From: Arthrobacter antibioticus
Lineage (GTDB): Bacteria > Actinomycetota > Actinomycetes > Actinomycetales > Micrococcaceae
Length of the DNA: 64,000 nt
Reading direction: 5' to 3'
Assembly: GCF_030063205.1 (NCBI RefSeq)
Contig: NZ_JASISQ010000003.1
Location: forward strand, 248,001-312,000
Shown here piece by piece: positions 44,487-56,447 of the stretch. Positions within the stretch are counted from its first letter, which is position 1, and each line of letters starts with the position of its first letter. Made by a program: the position numbers and the translations under genes. A model generated the notes under the pieces. The model was not told where the DNA came from and did not search any database. It saw nothing but the letters and a program-made list of their open reading frames with translations.

Positions 44487-45725
44487 TTACTCCCCGATGG
44501 CACCGATGGGAACAATCTTGCCGTTCTCAACCTTGTAGCCGTAAACAGTCGGGGCCTGCAGTTCACCCTTGTCATTCCATTTGTAGTGCTTGCTCAAGCC
44601 GTCGGCGTCGTAGTTCTTGACCCACTCCATCAGCTTTGCGCGGTCCTGGTTGCCTGCGTCAATACCAGCCAAGAGAACCGTTGCCGCGTCATATCCTTCG
44701 ATGGAGTATGTGCCTGGATCCATATTTGCCAATGCCTTGTAGGCCTTAGCGAAGTCAGGAATCAATTCACCGGGGATGCAGGGACAGGTGAAGTATGAGT
44801 TCTTCGAAGCATCGCCTGCCTGCTTGATGAACTGGTCATCCTTCAAGCCATCCGGGCCAATGAACGTTCCGGTGTAACCCTTGGCTACGAGCTGCTGGTC
44901 AAATGGTGCACCTTCAGCGTAGTAACCGGAGTAGAACACCGCGTCAGCTTTGGAGTTCATGATCTTGGAGATCGTCGCTGAGAAGTCCTTCTGGCCTTGA
45001 GTAACCTTGTCGGTGCCGATCAGGGCATCTCCCAAGCCCTCAGTTGTGGTTTGTGCCAAACCGATTCCGTATTCGGAGTCGTCCTGGACGATGTAGACCT
45101 TCTTGGCGCCAAGCTTGCCCGTCATGAACTTAGCCGCGGCCGGACCCTGAACTGCGTCATTACCCAGTCCGCGGAAGAACGTCTTCCAGCCATTTTCCGT
45201 CAACCCGGGGTTGGTGGCAGCTGGGGTGATGTGCACCATCTTCACCTGTTCGAAGATGTTGCCGGTTGCTTTGGACTCACCGGAGAACGGCAGCCCGACA
45301 ACACCAATAATATTCTCTTCTTTAGTTGCCTGGGTGACGGGACCAGTTGCCTTGTTGGGGTCACCTTCCGTATCAAACTTCTTGAATGCCACCTGGCATT
45401 CGGCGTTCGCCGCATTGTGCTCATTAATGGCTAGCTGAATACCTTGGAAAATATTGATACCCAGCTGAGCATTGGCACCAGTTTGTGCACCAATGTAAGC
45501 CAACGTGGTGGTATCAGGGCAGACTGCTTTGCCATCGCCTGCAGGCAGAACAGCATCCTTTGGCGTTTCAATGGATGTCAAAGCTGGGATGTCTACAGCC
45601 GATTGGCTGCCACCAGCGGCGGAAGAGCTTCCACCCTCGGGGGCTGCTTGGTTTGCACAGCCTCCCAGCAGCATCCCAAAAGTGGCCGCAGCAGCCAGCG
45701 TGGTCATAACTCTCTTGCGGTTCAT
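44487..45725 (-). CDS. Branched-chain amino-acid-type ABC binding lipoprotein
   Basis: 412 residues. Signal peptide with lipobox MLLGGC (Cys about 23), Ser/Gly-rich linker, then the Peripla_BP_6 fold: TLAYIGAQTGANAQLG, GVVGLPFSGESKA, VYIVQDDSEYGIG, AVFYSGYYAEGAPF. ATG at 45725 follows GGAAGGCGCATTT. It heads the liv operon. Ligand is probably a branched-chain amino acid, but amides and urea are bound by relatives too. Confidence 0.92.
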   Translation of the reverse strand: MNRKRVMTTLAAAATFGMLLGGCANQAAPEGGSSSAAGGSQSAVDIPALTSIETPKDAVLPAGDGKAVCPDTTTLAYIGAQTGANAQLGINIFQGIQLAINEHNAANAECQVAFKKFDTEGDPNKATGPVTQATKEENIIGVVGLPFSGESKATGNIFEQVKMVHITPAATNPGLTENGWKTFFRGLGNDAVQGPAAAKFMTGKLGAKKVYIVQDDSEYGIGLAQTTTEGLGDALIGTDKVTQGQKDFSATISKIMNSKADAVFYSGYYAEGAPFDQQLVAKGYTGTFIGPDGLKDDQFIKQAGDASKNSYFTCPCIPGELIPDFAKAYKALANMDPGTYSIEGYDAATVLLAGIDAGNQDRAKLMEWVKNYDADGLSKHYKWNDKGELQAPTVYGYKVENGKIVPIGAIGE

Positions 45726-45895
45726 AAATGCGCCTTCCGAAGTTAGCATCAAGGCCCGTGGAACGTCGTCGTTCTACGTAACCGTTGGCTTCACGTGACT
45801 TGACCTTACACTCGAGAATGTGAAGTACAGCACACTATTGCGTAAAGATCTGATAACAGATGATGTACAACTGGGTACCTCTGCATAAATAGGGC

Positions 45896-45923
45896 ATTGC
45901 GTGGCTGGTATTGCGTGGCTGGT
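45896..45923. repeat. 14-bp tandem duplication
   Basis: ATTGCGTGGCTGGT occurs twice head to tail (45896-45909, 45910-45923), between the icd terminator and the liv binding-protein promoter. The region 45780-45895 is AT-rich and should hold that promoter. Confidence 0.9.
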
Positions 45924-45932
45924 ATTGAGCGC

Positions 45933-45967
45933 AAAAAAGCCCGCCCCAGAGTGGGACGGGCGTTTTT
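45933..45967 (-). terminator. Terminator of icd
   Basis: AAAAAAGCCCGCCCCA and TGGGACGGGCGTTTTT pair around a 3-base loop with one mismatch, with A- and T-runs at the ends. It lies 45 bp after the icd stop on the minus strand and reads as a classic intrinsic terminator. Confidence 0.9.
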
Positions 45968-46011
45968 GTTACTTGTACTCGCCGGAGGGCTTCCAAGAAG
46001 CCTGGCGGGTC

Positions 46012-48413
<2,402 letters not shown>

Positions 48414-48917
48414 ATGGAACTTAAAGGAAAGCTCGCAGAAGCCATTAACGATCAAATTACGTTGGAGATTCAGGCCGCGATAGTTTATCGCCAGCTGGCC
48501 ATTGAAATGGATGTCCAGGACCTGCCCGGGATCTCCGGATGGTTCCTGGCCCAGTCTGACGAGGAACTGGTGCACGCACAGAAGTTCACGGATCATATGA
48601 CAGACCGCAATGCCTCGCCCAAGATCGGCACCATCACGGCCCCGAACGTCACAATCACCACGGTTCTTGAGGCTTTCGAGGCCTCCCTGGCGCACGAGCA
48701 GAAGGTCTCGGAGTCCATCCGCAACCTCTACCGCATGGCCCAGCAGGAGGGCGATATTGACTCCATTCCGCTGCTGAACTGGTTTGTGGAGGAGCAGCTG
48801 GAAGAGGAAGCCACAGTAGGGGAAATCATTGGCCGCGTGCGCCTCATTGGCGCCGACGGCAATGGTCTGCTGCGTTTGGATGCTGAACTGGGCTCCCGCA
48901 AGGAATCAGGACAGTAA
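48414..48917 (+). CDS. Ferritin
   Basis: 167 residues, non-haem ferritin of the bacterial Ftn type. It stores iron in a 24-mer shell. The ferroxidase residues are seen in TLEIQAAIVYRQLAIEMD (Glu, Tyr), DEELVHAQKF (Glu, His) and WFVEEQLEEEATV (Glu). ATG at 48414 follows TTGGAGTT. No neighbour in iron uptake is present; sdh and icd are the only linked genes. Confidence 0.95.
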   Translation: MELKGKLAEAINDQITLEIQAAIVYRQLAIEMDVQDLPGISGWFLAQSDEELVHAQKFTDHMTDRNASPKIGTITAPNVTITTVLEAFEASLAHEQKVSESIRNLYRMAQQEGDIDSIPLLNWFVEEQLEEEATVGEIIGRVRLIGADGNGLLRLDAELGSRKESGQ

Positions 48918-49112
48918 AGTGCGCGGCCGCGAGTTCACTCATGGCCGGCTAAGCCCGTGCCATGAGCGGTGGCGGCGCTGATGTCGGAGCAGATGGACAA
49001 GGTGCCCATCTGATCTGGCATCTAGCGCCATCAAGAAGGCGGGATGGCTTCAGCGTGCGTAGGAGCAACCGGCTTCTCACATGGCGTCTCCAGCTCCTTC
49101 ATTCTGGCTGTT

Positions 49113-49172
49113 AAAGTACGACGCCGGGGTGTCACCTTTCGCACGAAAGGTGACACCCCGGCGTCGTACTTT
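49113..49172. terminator. Perfect 28-bp hairpin
   Basis: Arms 49113-49140 and 49145-49172 are exact complements (28/28), 4-base loop (GCAC), T-run after it on the plus strand and TTTAAC on the minus strand. It lies between ferritin and the small minus-strand gene and can terminate both. Confidence 0.95.
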
Positions 49173-49193
49173 TTTATGCTCAGATCTTCGTTT

Positions 49194-49316
49194 TCAGCGC
49201 TTGCGCATCTGCACCACAATGCCCACCAACAGCGCCACAAACGCTGTGGCCACGATGCTCGTGATGAGTGTGGCCGCAACATAAGGTGCCAGCAACCACT
49301 CAAACAAATCAGTCAC
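49194..49316 (-). CDS. Small single-helix membrane protein (40 aa)
   Basis: GTG at 49316 opens a 40-residue frame: start MTDLFEWLLAPYVAATLI, a hydrophobic helix up to LLVGIVV, and a basic end QMRKR. The charge pattern (acidic start, basic end) is that of a real bitopic or peripheral membrane peptide. An in-frame stop just upstream makes GTG the only start; its ribosome-binding site is weak. It lies between two hairpins (49388-49423 and 49113-49172), which frame it like a one-gene unit behind purH. No family known to me. Confidence 0.6.
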   Translation of the reverse strand: MTDLFEWLLAPYVAATLITSIVATAFVALLVGIVVQMRKR

Positions 49317-49387
49317 ACTGCACGCTCATCTAAGGAGGAAGTGGGTGGGCCCACAGTCGAAACTATGGGGCCCCCGCTTCCGAGGGG

Positions 49388-49423
49388 CCCCAATTTCAGG
49401 TCGCTTGCGACCTGAAATTGGGG
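49388..49423 (-). terminator. Hairpin after purH
   Basis: CCCCAATTTCAGGTCGC (49388-49404) and its exact complement (49407-49423) are 2 bases apart; the real loop will be a little larger. It starts 12 bp past the purH stop. Confidence 0.85.
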
Positions 49424-49435
49424 AGGAAGTGGGGA

Positions 49436-51106
49436 CTAGTGGAAGAAGTGGCGGGCACCGGTGAAGTACATGGTGATCCCGGCAGCATTGGCCGCTGCAA
49501 TCACTTCTTCATCGCGTACTGAGCCACCTGGCTGAACAACTGCGCGCACTCCGGCGTCGAGCAGGATCTGCAGACCGTCGGCAAAGGGGAAAAACGCGTC
49601 GGAGGAAGCCACGGCGCCGATTGAGCGCTGCTCGAAAGCGGCCTCGGAGGACGCCGAGGCACCACCGGCACCGTCAACGTCGGAGGAGACAAGCACACCT
49701 AGGGTGTTGGCCCGTTCAACGGCCAGTTTGCAGGAGTCCACCCGGTTGACCTGCCCCATGCCGATCCCTACCGCTGCACCGTTTTTGGCGAGCAGGATGG
49801 CGTTGGATTTAGCAGCGCGGACTGCGGTCCAGGCGAAGGCCAGGTCAGCCAACGTGGCGTCATCGGCCGGCGCTCCTGCGGCGAGGGTCCAGTTGGCGGG
49901 GTTGTCGCCGTCGGCGTCGACCCTATCGCTCATCTGCACCAGCATGCCGCCGGAAACCTGGCGTACTTCCGCCGGGTAGCGGCCGTAGCCTTCCGGCAGC
50001 GCAAGCAGTCGGATGTTCTTCTTTTTGGAGAGGATTTCAACCGCTTCGGGCTCAAAGTCCGGTGCTATGACTACTTCGGTGAAGATCCGCGCCACAGTGC
50101 GGGCCATGCCAGCGGTGACGGTGCGGTTCGCGGCAATGACGCCACCAAAGGCGGAGAGTGGATCGCAGGCGTGAGCCTTAACGTGGGCGTCGGCAATGGG
50201 GTCCGCTGCGTCCACGGAGGCCACGGCTACACCACACGGGTTGGCGTGTTTGATGACGGCCACTGCCGGGACGTCAAAGTCGAATGCTGCACGTAAGGCA
50301 GCATCGGCATCGACGAAGTTGTTGTAGCTCATGGCCTTGCCGTGGAGCTGGTCTGCTTGGGCGATCCCCGAAGGTGCACCCTTGTCCACGTAAAGCGCTG
50401 CCTGCTGGTGCGGGTTTTCCCCGTAACGCAGTACTTCGGAGCGTTCAAGGGAGTAGCCGGCGTAGGAGGGCCAGTCGATGATGCCGTCGCCGTCCTCGTC
50501 CAGGAACTGGGCTGAGGTCCAGGCGGCTACGGCGTTGTCATAGGCGGCCGTGTGCGCGAATGCTGCGGCGGCCAGGCGCTGCCGGGCAATGAGTTCAAAG
50601 CCGCCGGACTGGGCCGCTGACAGTACTTCGCCGTATTTGGTGGGGTCAACAACAACGGCTACTGAGGGGTGGTTCTTGGCTGCGGCGCGGACCATGGAGG
50701 GACCGCCAATGTCGATCTGTTCTACAACTGCGTCCTGCCCGGCCCCTGATTTTACTGTGTCAACAAACGGGTACAGGTTAACCACAACAAGGTCGAACGG
50801 CTGAACGTTCATGTCTTCAAGCTGACGGACGTGATCCGGGAGGCGGCGGTCGGCGAGGATTCCGGCGTGAACCAACGGGTGCAGGGTTTTGACCCGGCCG
50901 TCCAAGGCTTCGGGGAAGCCTGTCACTTCGGATACTTCGGTCACGGGAATTCCGGCGGCAGCAATTTTGGCTGCCGTTGAACCGGTGGAAACAATCGCAA
51001 CTCCGGCAGCGTGGAGGCCGGCGGCTAGTTCCTCAAGCCCGGTTTTGTCGTAGACCGAGATCAATGCCCGGCGGATAGGAACTCGGTTATGCACAACGCT
51101 GGTCAC
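49436..51106 (-). CDS. purH: Bifunctional AICAR transformylase / IMP cyclohydrolase
   Basis: Performs the last two steps of IMP synthesis. The N-terminal methylglyoxal-synthase-like domain ([44 protein letters not shown]) is the cyclohydrolase. The C-terminal part is the transformylase, with [11 protein letters not shown] (catalytic Lys-His) and [12 protein letters not shown]. 556 residues from GTG 51106, which follows GGAGATTACCT; the frame opens to 51721 but only as antisense of nagZ. purN usually adjoins purH in relatives; here 6.3 kb of other genes lie between. Confidence 0.96.
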   Translation of the reverse strand: MTSVVHNRVPIRRALISVYDKTGLEELAAGLHAAGVAIVSTGSTAAKIAAAGIPVTEVSEVTGFPEALDGRVKTLHPLVHAGILADRRLPDHVRQLEDMNVQPFDLVVVNLYPFVDTVKSGAGQDAVVEQIDIGGPSMVRAAAKNHPSVAVVVDPTKYGEVLSAAQSGGFELIARQRLAAAAFAHTAAYDNAVAAWTSAQFLDEDGDGIIDWPSYAGYSLERSEVLRYGENPHQQAALYVDKGAPSGIAQADQLHGKAMSYNNFVDADAALRAAFDFDVPAVAVIKHANPCGVAVASVDAADPIADAHVKAHACDPLSAFGGVIAANRTVTAGMARTVARIFTEVVIAPDFEPEAVEILSKKKNIRLLALPEGYGRYPAEVRQVSGGMLVQMSDRVDADGDNPANWTLAAGAPADDATLADLAFAWTAVRAAKSNAILLAKNGAAVGIGMGQVNRVDSCKLAVERANTLGVLVSSDVDGAGGASASSEAAFEQRSIGAVASSDAFFPFADGLQILLDAGVRAVVQPGGSVRDEEVIAAANAAGITMYFTGARHFFH

Positions 51107-51182
51107 AGGTAATCTCCAGAGGTTCATTGATGATGGCGACACATAAAGTTTAGGCCACTTCGGCGCCGGTAGGATTTGCGGT

Positions 51183-52844
51183 ATGACTTCACGTGAGCTC
51201 AACCACACGCCGTCCTCCATAGACTCTGCATCCGCTGACCTCCCAGCAGATTTGTCCCGCCTGATTAACTCGGTGATTCTCCCCGGTTTTGTTGGCACCA
51301 CTGCACCAGGCTGGTTGGTGACTGCTCTTGAAAACGGGCTGGCCGGCGTCGTATATTTCAGCCAAAATATTGATCCCGACGCCCCTGGACAGGTGGCAGC
51401 TCTCTCTGCTTCTATCCGGGCCGCCAACCCGCAAGCTGTTATCGGTGTGGACGAAGAGGGCGGAAACGTCACCCGTTTGCAGTCCCGTGACGGCTCGGCC
51501 ATTCCGGGCGCGGCAGTGCTGGGTGCGGTAAATGAGCCGGCCCTGACGGAAGCTGCGGGGCGCGCAATCGCCCGGCTGTGCCGCAATGCCGGCATCAACT
51601 TGGCGATCGCCCCGGTGGCTGATGTCAATACCAACCCGCGCAATCCCGTCATTGGTGTGCGCGCGTTTGGTTCGGATACTGCATTGGTGGGCGTCCATAC
51701 TGCGGCTGCCGTCTCTGGCATTCAAAGTCTGCGCGTTGCCGCCTGCGCCAAGCACTTCCCCGGGCATGGTGACACTGTGGCTGATTCACACATGGACACG
51801 GCCCGCGTTGAGCTGACCTTGGCGCAGATGACGGCATCCCATCTGCCCCCGTTCAAGGCCGCCACGGATGCCGGGGTTGCTGCGATGATGAGCGCACACA
51901 TCATCATCCCCGAGCTGGGTGAGGCCCCGGCCACCCTGAACCCGGCGGCGAGCGCACTGCTGCGCACGATGGGCTTTGAGGGCGTGCTGATTACTGATGC
52001 ATTGGACATGGCCGCCGTTCGAGCAACCGTTGGCCCCGGGGAGGGTGGCGTGCTGGCATTGCTGGCGGGCAACGACCTGTTGTGTGTGGGCAACCCGATG
52101 AACGCCTACACCACAGGCCGTGATGACGAGTCCTGCTACACCGAGGTTTACGACGCCCTGTTTGCTGCGGCTTCCTCCGGGCGGTTGCCTGTGGAAACCT
52201 TGCGCCGGGCTGCTGCCCGTGTGCAGGGGCTGGCGCAGTGGTCTGCCGCGGAGGTTTCCCTTGAAGCGGACGACGACGTCGATTGGGTTTGCGTTGCTGC
52301 CCACGCCTGCCGTGTTGACTCGCCAGGTACACCAGCACTGGCAGGCTCCGGTGCGGTGACGCTGTTGGATGCGCGCACCGGGCACAATATGGCCGCAGGT
52401 CCCACCGCGAATTTCATGGCAACAGCCTTGAGTGATTATGCGGTGACTGCCATCAGCGTGGCAGGGCTCTCCACAGCGGAACTGGACACTGCCTTGGGCC
52501 AAACACCTTCCGGTACAGGGGACACGATGCAAGGAACCGTCCTTGTCATGGTTGACTCGTTGGAGTCTCCGGCGCAGCAAGAAACTCTGCAACTGGTTCT
52601 TGCCCGGGCACCCCGGGCAATCTGCATCAATGTGGGTCTCGCTACTTCGGAACCAACAAGTTTTATGACAATCCATGCCTATGGTTTCAGCCGAGTCAGT
52701 GCTCTTGGCGTGGTCAGCATATTAGAATCCCTCTCCTCCGTATCGTCCTCCCGTTCCCTCTCTCCCTCTCCCACCCTCTCCCCCTCTCCAACCTCAACGA
52801 GAACCCACGAAAATCTGAGCCCACAGTTCTGCAAGGAAGAGTGA
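51183..52844 (+). CDS. nagZ: Beta-N-acetylhexosaminidase, GH3 (NagZ type)
   Basis: Cuts GlcNAc from muropeptides or MurNAc-containing fragments. GH3 features: [36 protein letters not shown], the acid/base loop [16 protein letters not shown] and the nucleophile Asp in [11 protein letters not shown]. No signal peptide is seen, so it is probably cytoplasmic. The C-terminal ~200 residues are a further domain. The last ~40 residues are low-complexity ([19 protein letters not shown]) and come from a pyrimidine-rich tract that ends in a half palindrome. First of nagZ-murQ-hydrolase-MFS; its stop is 3 bp from murQ. Confidence 0.92.
   Translation: MTSRELNHTPSSIDSASADLPADLSRLINSVILPGFVGTTAPGWLVTALENGLAGVVYFSQNIDPDAPGQVAALSASIRAANPQAVIGVDEEGGNVTRLQSRDGSAIPGAAVLGAVNEPALTEAAGRAIARLCRNAGINLAIAPVADVNTNPRNPVIGVRAFGSDTALVGVHTAAAVSGIQSLRVAACAKHFPGHGDTVADSHMDTARVELTLAQMTASHLPPFKAATDAGVAAMMSAHIIIPELGEAPATLNPAASALLRTMGFEGVLITDALDMAAVRATVGPGEGGVLALLAGNDLLCVGNPMNAYTTGRDDESCYTEVYDALFAAASSGRLPVETLRRAAARVQGLAQWSAAEVSLEADDDVDWVCVAAHACRVDSPGTPALAGSGAVTLLDARTGHNMAAGPTANFMATALSDYAVTAISVAGLSTAELDTALGQTPSGTGDTMQGTVLVMVDSLESPAQQETLQLVLARAPRAICINVGLATSEPTSFMTIHAYGFSRVSALGVVSILESLSSVSSSRSLSPSPTLSPSPTSTRTHENLSPQFCKEE
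52725..52803. repeat. Pyrimidine tract plus palindrome-family half site in the nagZ 3' end
   Basis: 52725-52789 is almost only C and T. CTCCAACCTCAACGAGAA at 52786-52803 is the exact reverse complement of 25784-25801 in the palindrome there. The tract codes for the Ser/Pro-rich NagZ tail. Confidence 0.85.
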
Positions 52845-52847
52845 CCC

Positions 52848-53792
52848 GTGACCATCCACGAAAAGTCGATCCACAGTGAAACAGTTCGATCCGAGATTGG
52901 AACGCTGACAACAGAAGCTTCCAATCCCCGCTACCCGGATCTAGCCGCACTTTCAACAGCAGAGCTTGTTGCTGGAATGAACAGTGAGGATGCTTTAGTC
53001 CCTAAGGCCATTGAGAAGCAGCTTCCCGTACTTGCCACAATCATCGATGAGGTTGCAGCTCGCATGGGCCGGGGCGGCAGATTAATTTATGTGGGGGCCG
53101 GAACGCCAGGTCGCATGGGGATCCTGGACGCTAGTGAATGCCCGCCTACCTTCGGAACTGATCCGGAGCTGGTGGTGGGCATCATCGCCGGGGGTCAGGC
53201 GGCCGTTAAACAGGCCGTTGAAAATGCCGAGGACAGCGCCGAAGCGGGGACTGCTGACATGGCGGCATTGCAACTGGGCCCCCACGATTCAGTGGTGGGG
53301 ATAGCCGCATCCGGACGTACTCCTTATGTCATTGCCGCCATTGAAGCCGCCCGGACGCAGGGTTGCTATACAGTCGGATTTGCCTGCAACAATAACTCTC
53401 CGCTGGGAGCTGCGGCCCAGAGTGCTCTGGAAATTGAAGTGGGCCCAGAGTTCCTGACTGGTTCCACCCGGCTGAAATCCGGTACCTGTCAAAAGATGGT
53501 GTTGAACATGATCAGCACCATCACCATGGTGCGACTGGGGAAAACCTACAAAAACGTCATGGTTGATCTTCGCGCCACGAACGCCAAACTCCATGCCCGC
53601 AGCGAACGTACTCTCATGCAGGTCACCGGGTGCGACGCCGAAGCAGCGACGGCAGCCTTGGCCGCAACCAATGGCCACGTGAAAGCGGCGATCCTCTCGA
53701 TCATGACAGGTTTCTCTGCAGCACAGGCGGCAACGCTATTGGCTCAAAAGGATGGGTTCCTGACGGCCGCGATCGACGCCGGGAGGCACTAA
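52848..53792 (+). CDS. murQ: N-acetylmuramic acid 6-phosphate etherase
   Basis: Cleaves the lactyl ether of MurNAc-6-phosphate to GlcNAc-6-phosphate and lactate. SIS-domain protein of 314 residues: YVGAGTPGRMGILDASECPP (near 82-101), GIAASGRTPYVIAAI, SPLGAAAQSALEIEVGPEF and LKSGTCQKMVLNMIST with the catalytic Glu regions usual for MurQ. GTG at 52848 follows AAGGAAGAGTGACC. Cotranscribed with nagZ. No MurNAc PTS or kinase gene is in the window, so the source of its phosphorylated substrate is open. Confidence 0.96.
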   Translation: MTIHEKSIHSETVRSEIGTLTTEASNPRYPDLAALSTAELVAGMNSEDALVPKAIEKQLPVLATIIDEVAARMGRGGRLIYVGAGTPGRMGILDASECPPTFGTDPELVVGIIAGGQAAVKQAVENAEDSAEAGTADMAALQLGPHDSVVGIAASGRTPYVIAAIEAARTQGCYTVGFACNNNSPLGAAAQSALEIEVGPEFLTGSTRLKSGTCQKMVLNMISTITMVRLGKTYKNVMVDLRATNAKLHARSERTLMQVTGCDAEAATAALAATNGHVKAAILSIMTGFSAAQAATLLAQKDGFLTAAIDAGRH

Positions 53793-54868
53793 TGCCTGCC
53801 ACTCACCGAATACTTGAAACCAAAATACAAAAACTGCTGAATCAGTGCGTGCAGGACCGCATAGCACCAGCGGCGAGCTGCGCCGTTGTGCTGCACCATG
53901 ATTGGCTACCGGAACTCATCGCCGGAGAAGCGTCACCACAGACATTTTTTGACTTAGCTTCCGTGACAAAACTATTCACCACCGTCACAGCACTTTCGCT
54001 AGTTGACAGTAAAGCTCTGGAACTCGATGCACCCATCGGGCGAATCTTGCCCACCTACCGGCAAGGCCAGAAAGCTACAGTGACGTTGCGGCAGCTGCTG
54101 ACGCACACCTCGGGGCTCCCATCACAGTGGCGGGGATGGGAGCGCTCCCTGAATGAGGGGCGGGGATTTGAACGTGCGCGGCTAGTTCAAGACTTGTTGG
54201 ACACTGCCCTGGAAGCACCTCCAGGAACACGTTTTGAGTACTCCTGCGCAGGATTTAACACCATCATGGTTTTGGCTGAACATGCGACGGGGCAACCGTG
54301 GGCCGCCCTTGTCCATGACAGGGTTTTGGCGAAGCTTCCCACTTCAGGCCTCACCGGTACCCCCCGGGTGGAGCACTGTGCACCCACGGAATACCAGCAC
54401 GCATTGGGCCGTGGACTTATTCAAGGCATAGTCCACGACGAGGCGGCTTGGTCCCTGGGCGGACTCAGCGGCAATGCCGGTATGTTCGCCACGTCGGGTG
54501 GACTTGTAGCATTTGGCGAGTCCCTGGGCCGAGGGCTGCCCGGCATCCTCTCCCCCGGACTCGCTGAGGAAATGTGGCGCAGCCAGCTGCCCGAGATATT
54601 GGGTAACAATTTCAATCCAGAGGATCCCGCCTCCGGGCACAGTCTAGGCATGCGCATCAATGCGCAGACGTGGATGGGCTCACACGCCCAAGAAGCCCGA
54701 GGACACGGTGGATTTACCGGCACCTCACTGCTGATCGATCGCGAGCACAGTCTCTCGATCGCATTGCTGACCAACCGTGTAAGCCCCAGCCGGGACGGGG
54801 ATGACGCAACCAACCTGCGCAAGGCTGTGTCCGACGTCGTCTATTCTGGTGAAAATAACCCTCGCTGA
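53792..54868 (+). CDS. Serine hydrolase, beta-lactamase / D-Ala peptidase family
   Basis: 358 residues, class C beta-lactamase fold. SxxK is in ASVTKLFTTVT (Ser about residue 58), the second motif appears as YSCAGFNTI where Tyr-x-Asn is usual, and the third is GHGGFTGTSLLID (HxG). No signal peptide, so it should be cytoplasmic, in contrast with penicillin-binding proteins. It is coupled to murQ (overlap TAATG at 53792) and so probably trims peptides from recycled muropeptides or acts as an esterase; substrate unknown. Confidence 0.87.
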   Translation: MPATHRILETKIQKLLNQCVQDRIAPAASCAVVLHHDWLPELIAGEASPQTFFDLASVTKLFTTVTALSLVDSKALELDAPIGRILPTYRQGQKATVTLRQLLTHTSGLPSQWRGWERSLNEGRGFERARLVQDLLDTALEAPPGTRFEYSCAGFNTIMVLAEHATGQPWAALVHDRVLAKLPTSGLTGTPRVEHCAPTEYQHALGRGLIQGIVHDEAAWSLGGLSGNAGMFATSGGLVAFGESLGRGLPGILSPGLAEEMWRSQLPEILGNNFNPEDPASGHSLGMRINAQTWMGSHAQEARGHGGFTGTSLLIDREHSLSIALLTNRVSPSRDGDDATNLRKAVSDVVYSGENNPR

Positions 54869-54883
54869 TCAGGACACAGGAAC

Positions 54884-56236
54884 ATGAGCAACCCAACGCC
54901 CCTACTCACCGGCGACCGCGTAGTGCAGGAACTCCCTTGGCGTTGGCGCGTGCAAGGCAGTATCTTCCTGATCGGCGGGCTCGGCTTCATGTTCGATGCC
55001 TGGGATGTCACCCTCAATGGCTTCCTGATTCCGCTGCTGTCCAAAGAGTGGGGGCTCAGCACCGGGCAAGCGGCATGGATCGGCACAGCCAACCTGATTG
55101 GCATGGCAGTTGGTGCTTTCGCTTGGGGATCTATCGCGGACATTATTGGGCGCAAAAAGGCGTTCACACTCACCCTGCTCATTTTCTCCATTTTCACGGT
55201 TCTTGGTGCCGTCTCCAACGAGATCGTTCTCTTTTGTGTGTTCCGTTTTCTGGCAGGTTTTGGCCTGGGCGGGTGCATTCCCGTGGACTATGCGTTGGTG
55301 GGTGAGTTCACTCCCCGCAAACTCCGCGGCAGGGTATTGACGGCCATGGATGCGTGGTGGCCAATCGGGGCGTCCCTGTGTGGGGTGGTTTCAGCTGTGC
55401 TGATGGCATCATTTGGGAACTGGCGGTACCTGATGCTGGTTATGGTGCTCCCGGCTCTGCTCGTTTTTTGGGTTCGTGTGGGTGTGCCAGAATCACCACT
55501 GTATTTGGTGCGGGCCGGCCGTCCAGCGGAGGCTAAAGCTGTCATTGAACGCCTCATTGAAAGAACCGGGGCCACAGTGGGTCCCTGGACACTGCCAGAC
55601 GCGGCAACTGCACCAAAACTATCTCTGGGCAAGATCACCGACCAGTTGGCGGGACTGTGGCGTTTCAACTGGCGTGTCACAGGGGTGGCCTGGTCACTGT
55701 TTCTAACAATTTTGCTGGTGTACTACGGCGCTCTGACGTGGATGCCCTCCATTTTGGTCGCCACTGGCTACGCCGAAAATAAAGCGTTCATGGCCACCGC
55801 GTCAATGACAGCCATTGGATTACTGGGGGTGGTTGCTGCTGCACTGCTTGTAGAGCGGCTGGGACGCAAATGGATTCTGGCCGTTACCGGTCCCTTGGCA
55901 GCGTTGTCATTGGTGATTTTTGCGCTGGTGTTGGATGCCCCTGTGGCCGCTCAAATCTGGTTGCTCGTGTTTGGTTTTGTCATACAAGTTGCCATTCCTG
56001 TGCTCTACACCTATGTGTCAGAGCTTTATCCCACGCACCTGCGCGCCACCGGTTTTGGCTGGGCTTCTACTGTTTCGCGGGTGGGTGCCGGGCTGGTTCC
56101 ACTAATTTTCGGCTCCCTCCTATGGCCCGTATTGGGCTTACCTCTCACCTTCGCACTGACCGGTGGGCTTGTGGTGGCGGCAGTTATCTGGATGGCGATC
56201 TCCGCCCCGGAAACCAAGGGCACCGTCCTGGACTGA
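54884..56236 (+). CDS. MFS transporter, sugar-porter-like
   Basis: 450 residues, 12 hydrophobic helices. Loop 2-3 motif GSIADIIGRKKAFTL and the loop 8-9 ERLGRKWIL are typical of the major facilitator superfamily, MHS/sugar-porter side. The first helix has FMFDAWDVTLNGFLIPLL with Asp residues, as in aromatic acid/H+ and sugar symporters. The ATG at 54884 follows CACAGGAAC, 15 bp after the hydrolase stop. The operon context makes a cell-wall sugar or muropeptide its likely substrate; that is an inference. Confidence 0.88.
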   Translation: MSNPTPLLTGDRVVQELPWRWRVQGSIFLIGGLGFMFDAWDVTLNGFLIPLLSKEWGLSTGQAAWIGTANLIGMAVGAFAWGSIADIIGRKKAFTLTLLIFSIFTVLGAVSNEIVLFCVFRFLAGFGLGGCIPVDYALVGEFTPRKLRGRVLTAMDAWWPIGASLCGVVSAVLMASFGNWRYLMLVMVLPALLVFWVRVGVPESPLYLVRAGRPAEAKAVIERLIERTGATVGPWTLPDAATAPKLSLGKITDQLAGLWRFNWRVTGVAWSLFLTILLVYYGALTWMPSILVATGYAENKAFMATASMTAIGLLGVVAAALLVERLGRKWILAVTGPLAALSLVIFALVLDAPVAAQIWLLVFGFVIQVAIPVLYTYVSELYPTHLRATGFGWASTVSRVGAGLVPLIFGSLLWPVLGLPLTFALTGGLVVAAVIWMAISAPETKGTVLD

Positions 56237-56332
56237 GCGCACTGCCGATATTCCACCCAACCGCATCCACCCCACGCCCCACGCCCGAACCACGGTCCTG
56301 GCCCACGTCCACGCCTCGACCCACTCCCCACG

Positions 56333-56403
56333 CCCCGGTGAGATTGGAGATCATGACACCCCGGCCGAAGAACGGGGTGCCATGATCTCCAATCTCACCG
56401 GGG
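56333..56403. terminator. Long palindrome 3' of the MFS gene (same family as 4352)
   Basis: Arms 56333-56362 and 56374-56403 pair over 30 bp with one mismatch, 11-base loop. Core ATTGGAGATCATGACACCCC. About 95 bp after the MFS stop, it probably ends the nagZ operon. The stretch 56255-56335 before it is rich in CCCAC and CCACGCC words. Confidence 0.87.
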
Positions 56404-56447
56404 TAGTCTGTTGCAGACCTTGAATTCTCCACACCTAAGGATCTTCC

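Noticed and set aside
49081-49284. Plus-strand frame of 67 codons through the 28-bp hairpin
   Set aside because: It reads through a palindrome and antisense to the better 40-residue membrane frame; low-complexity translation.
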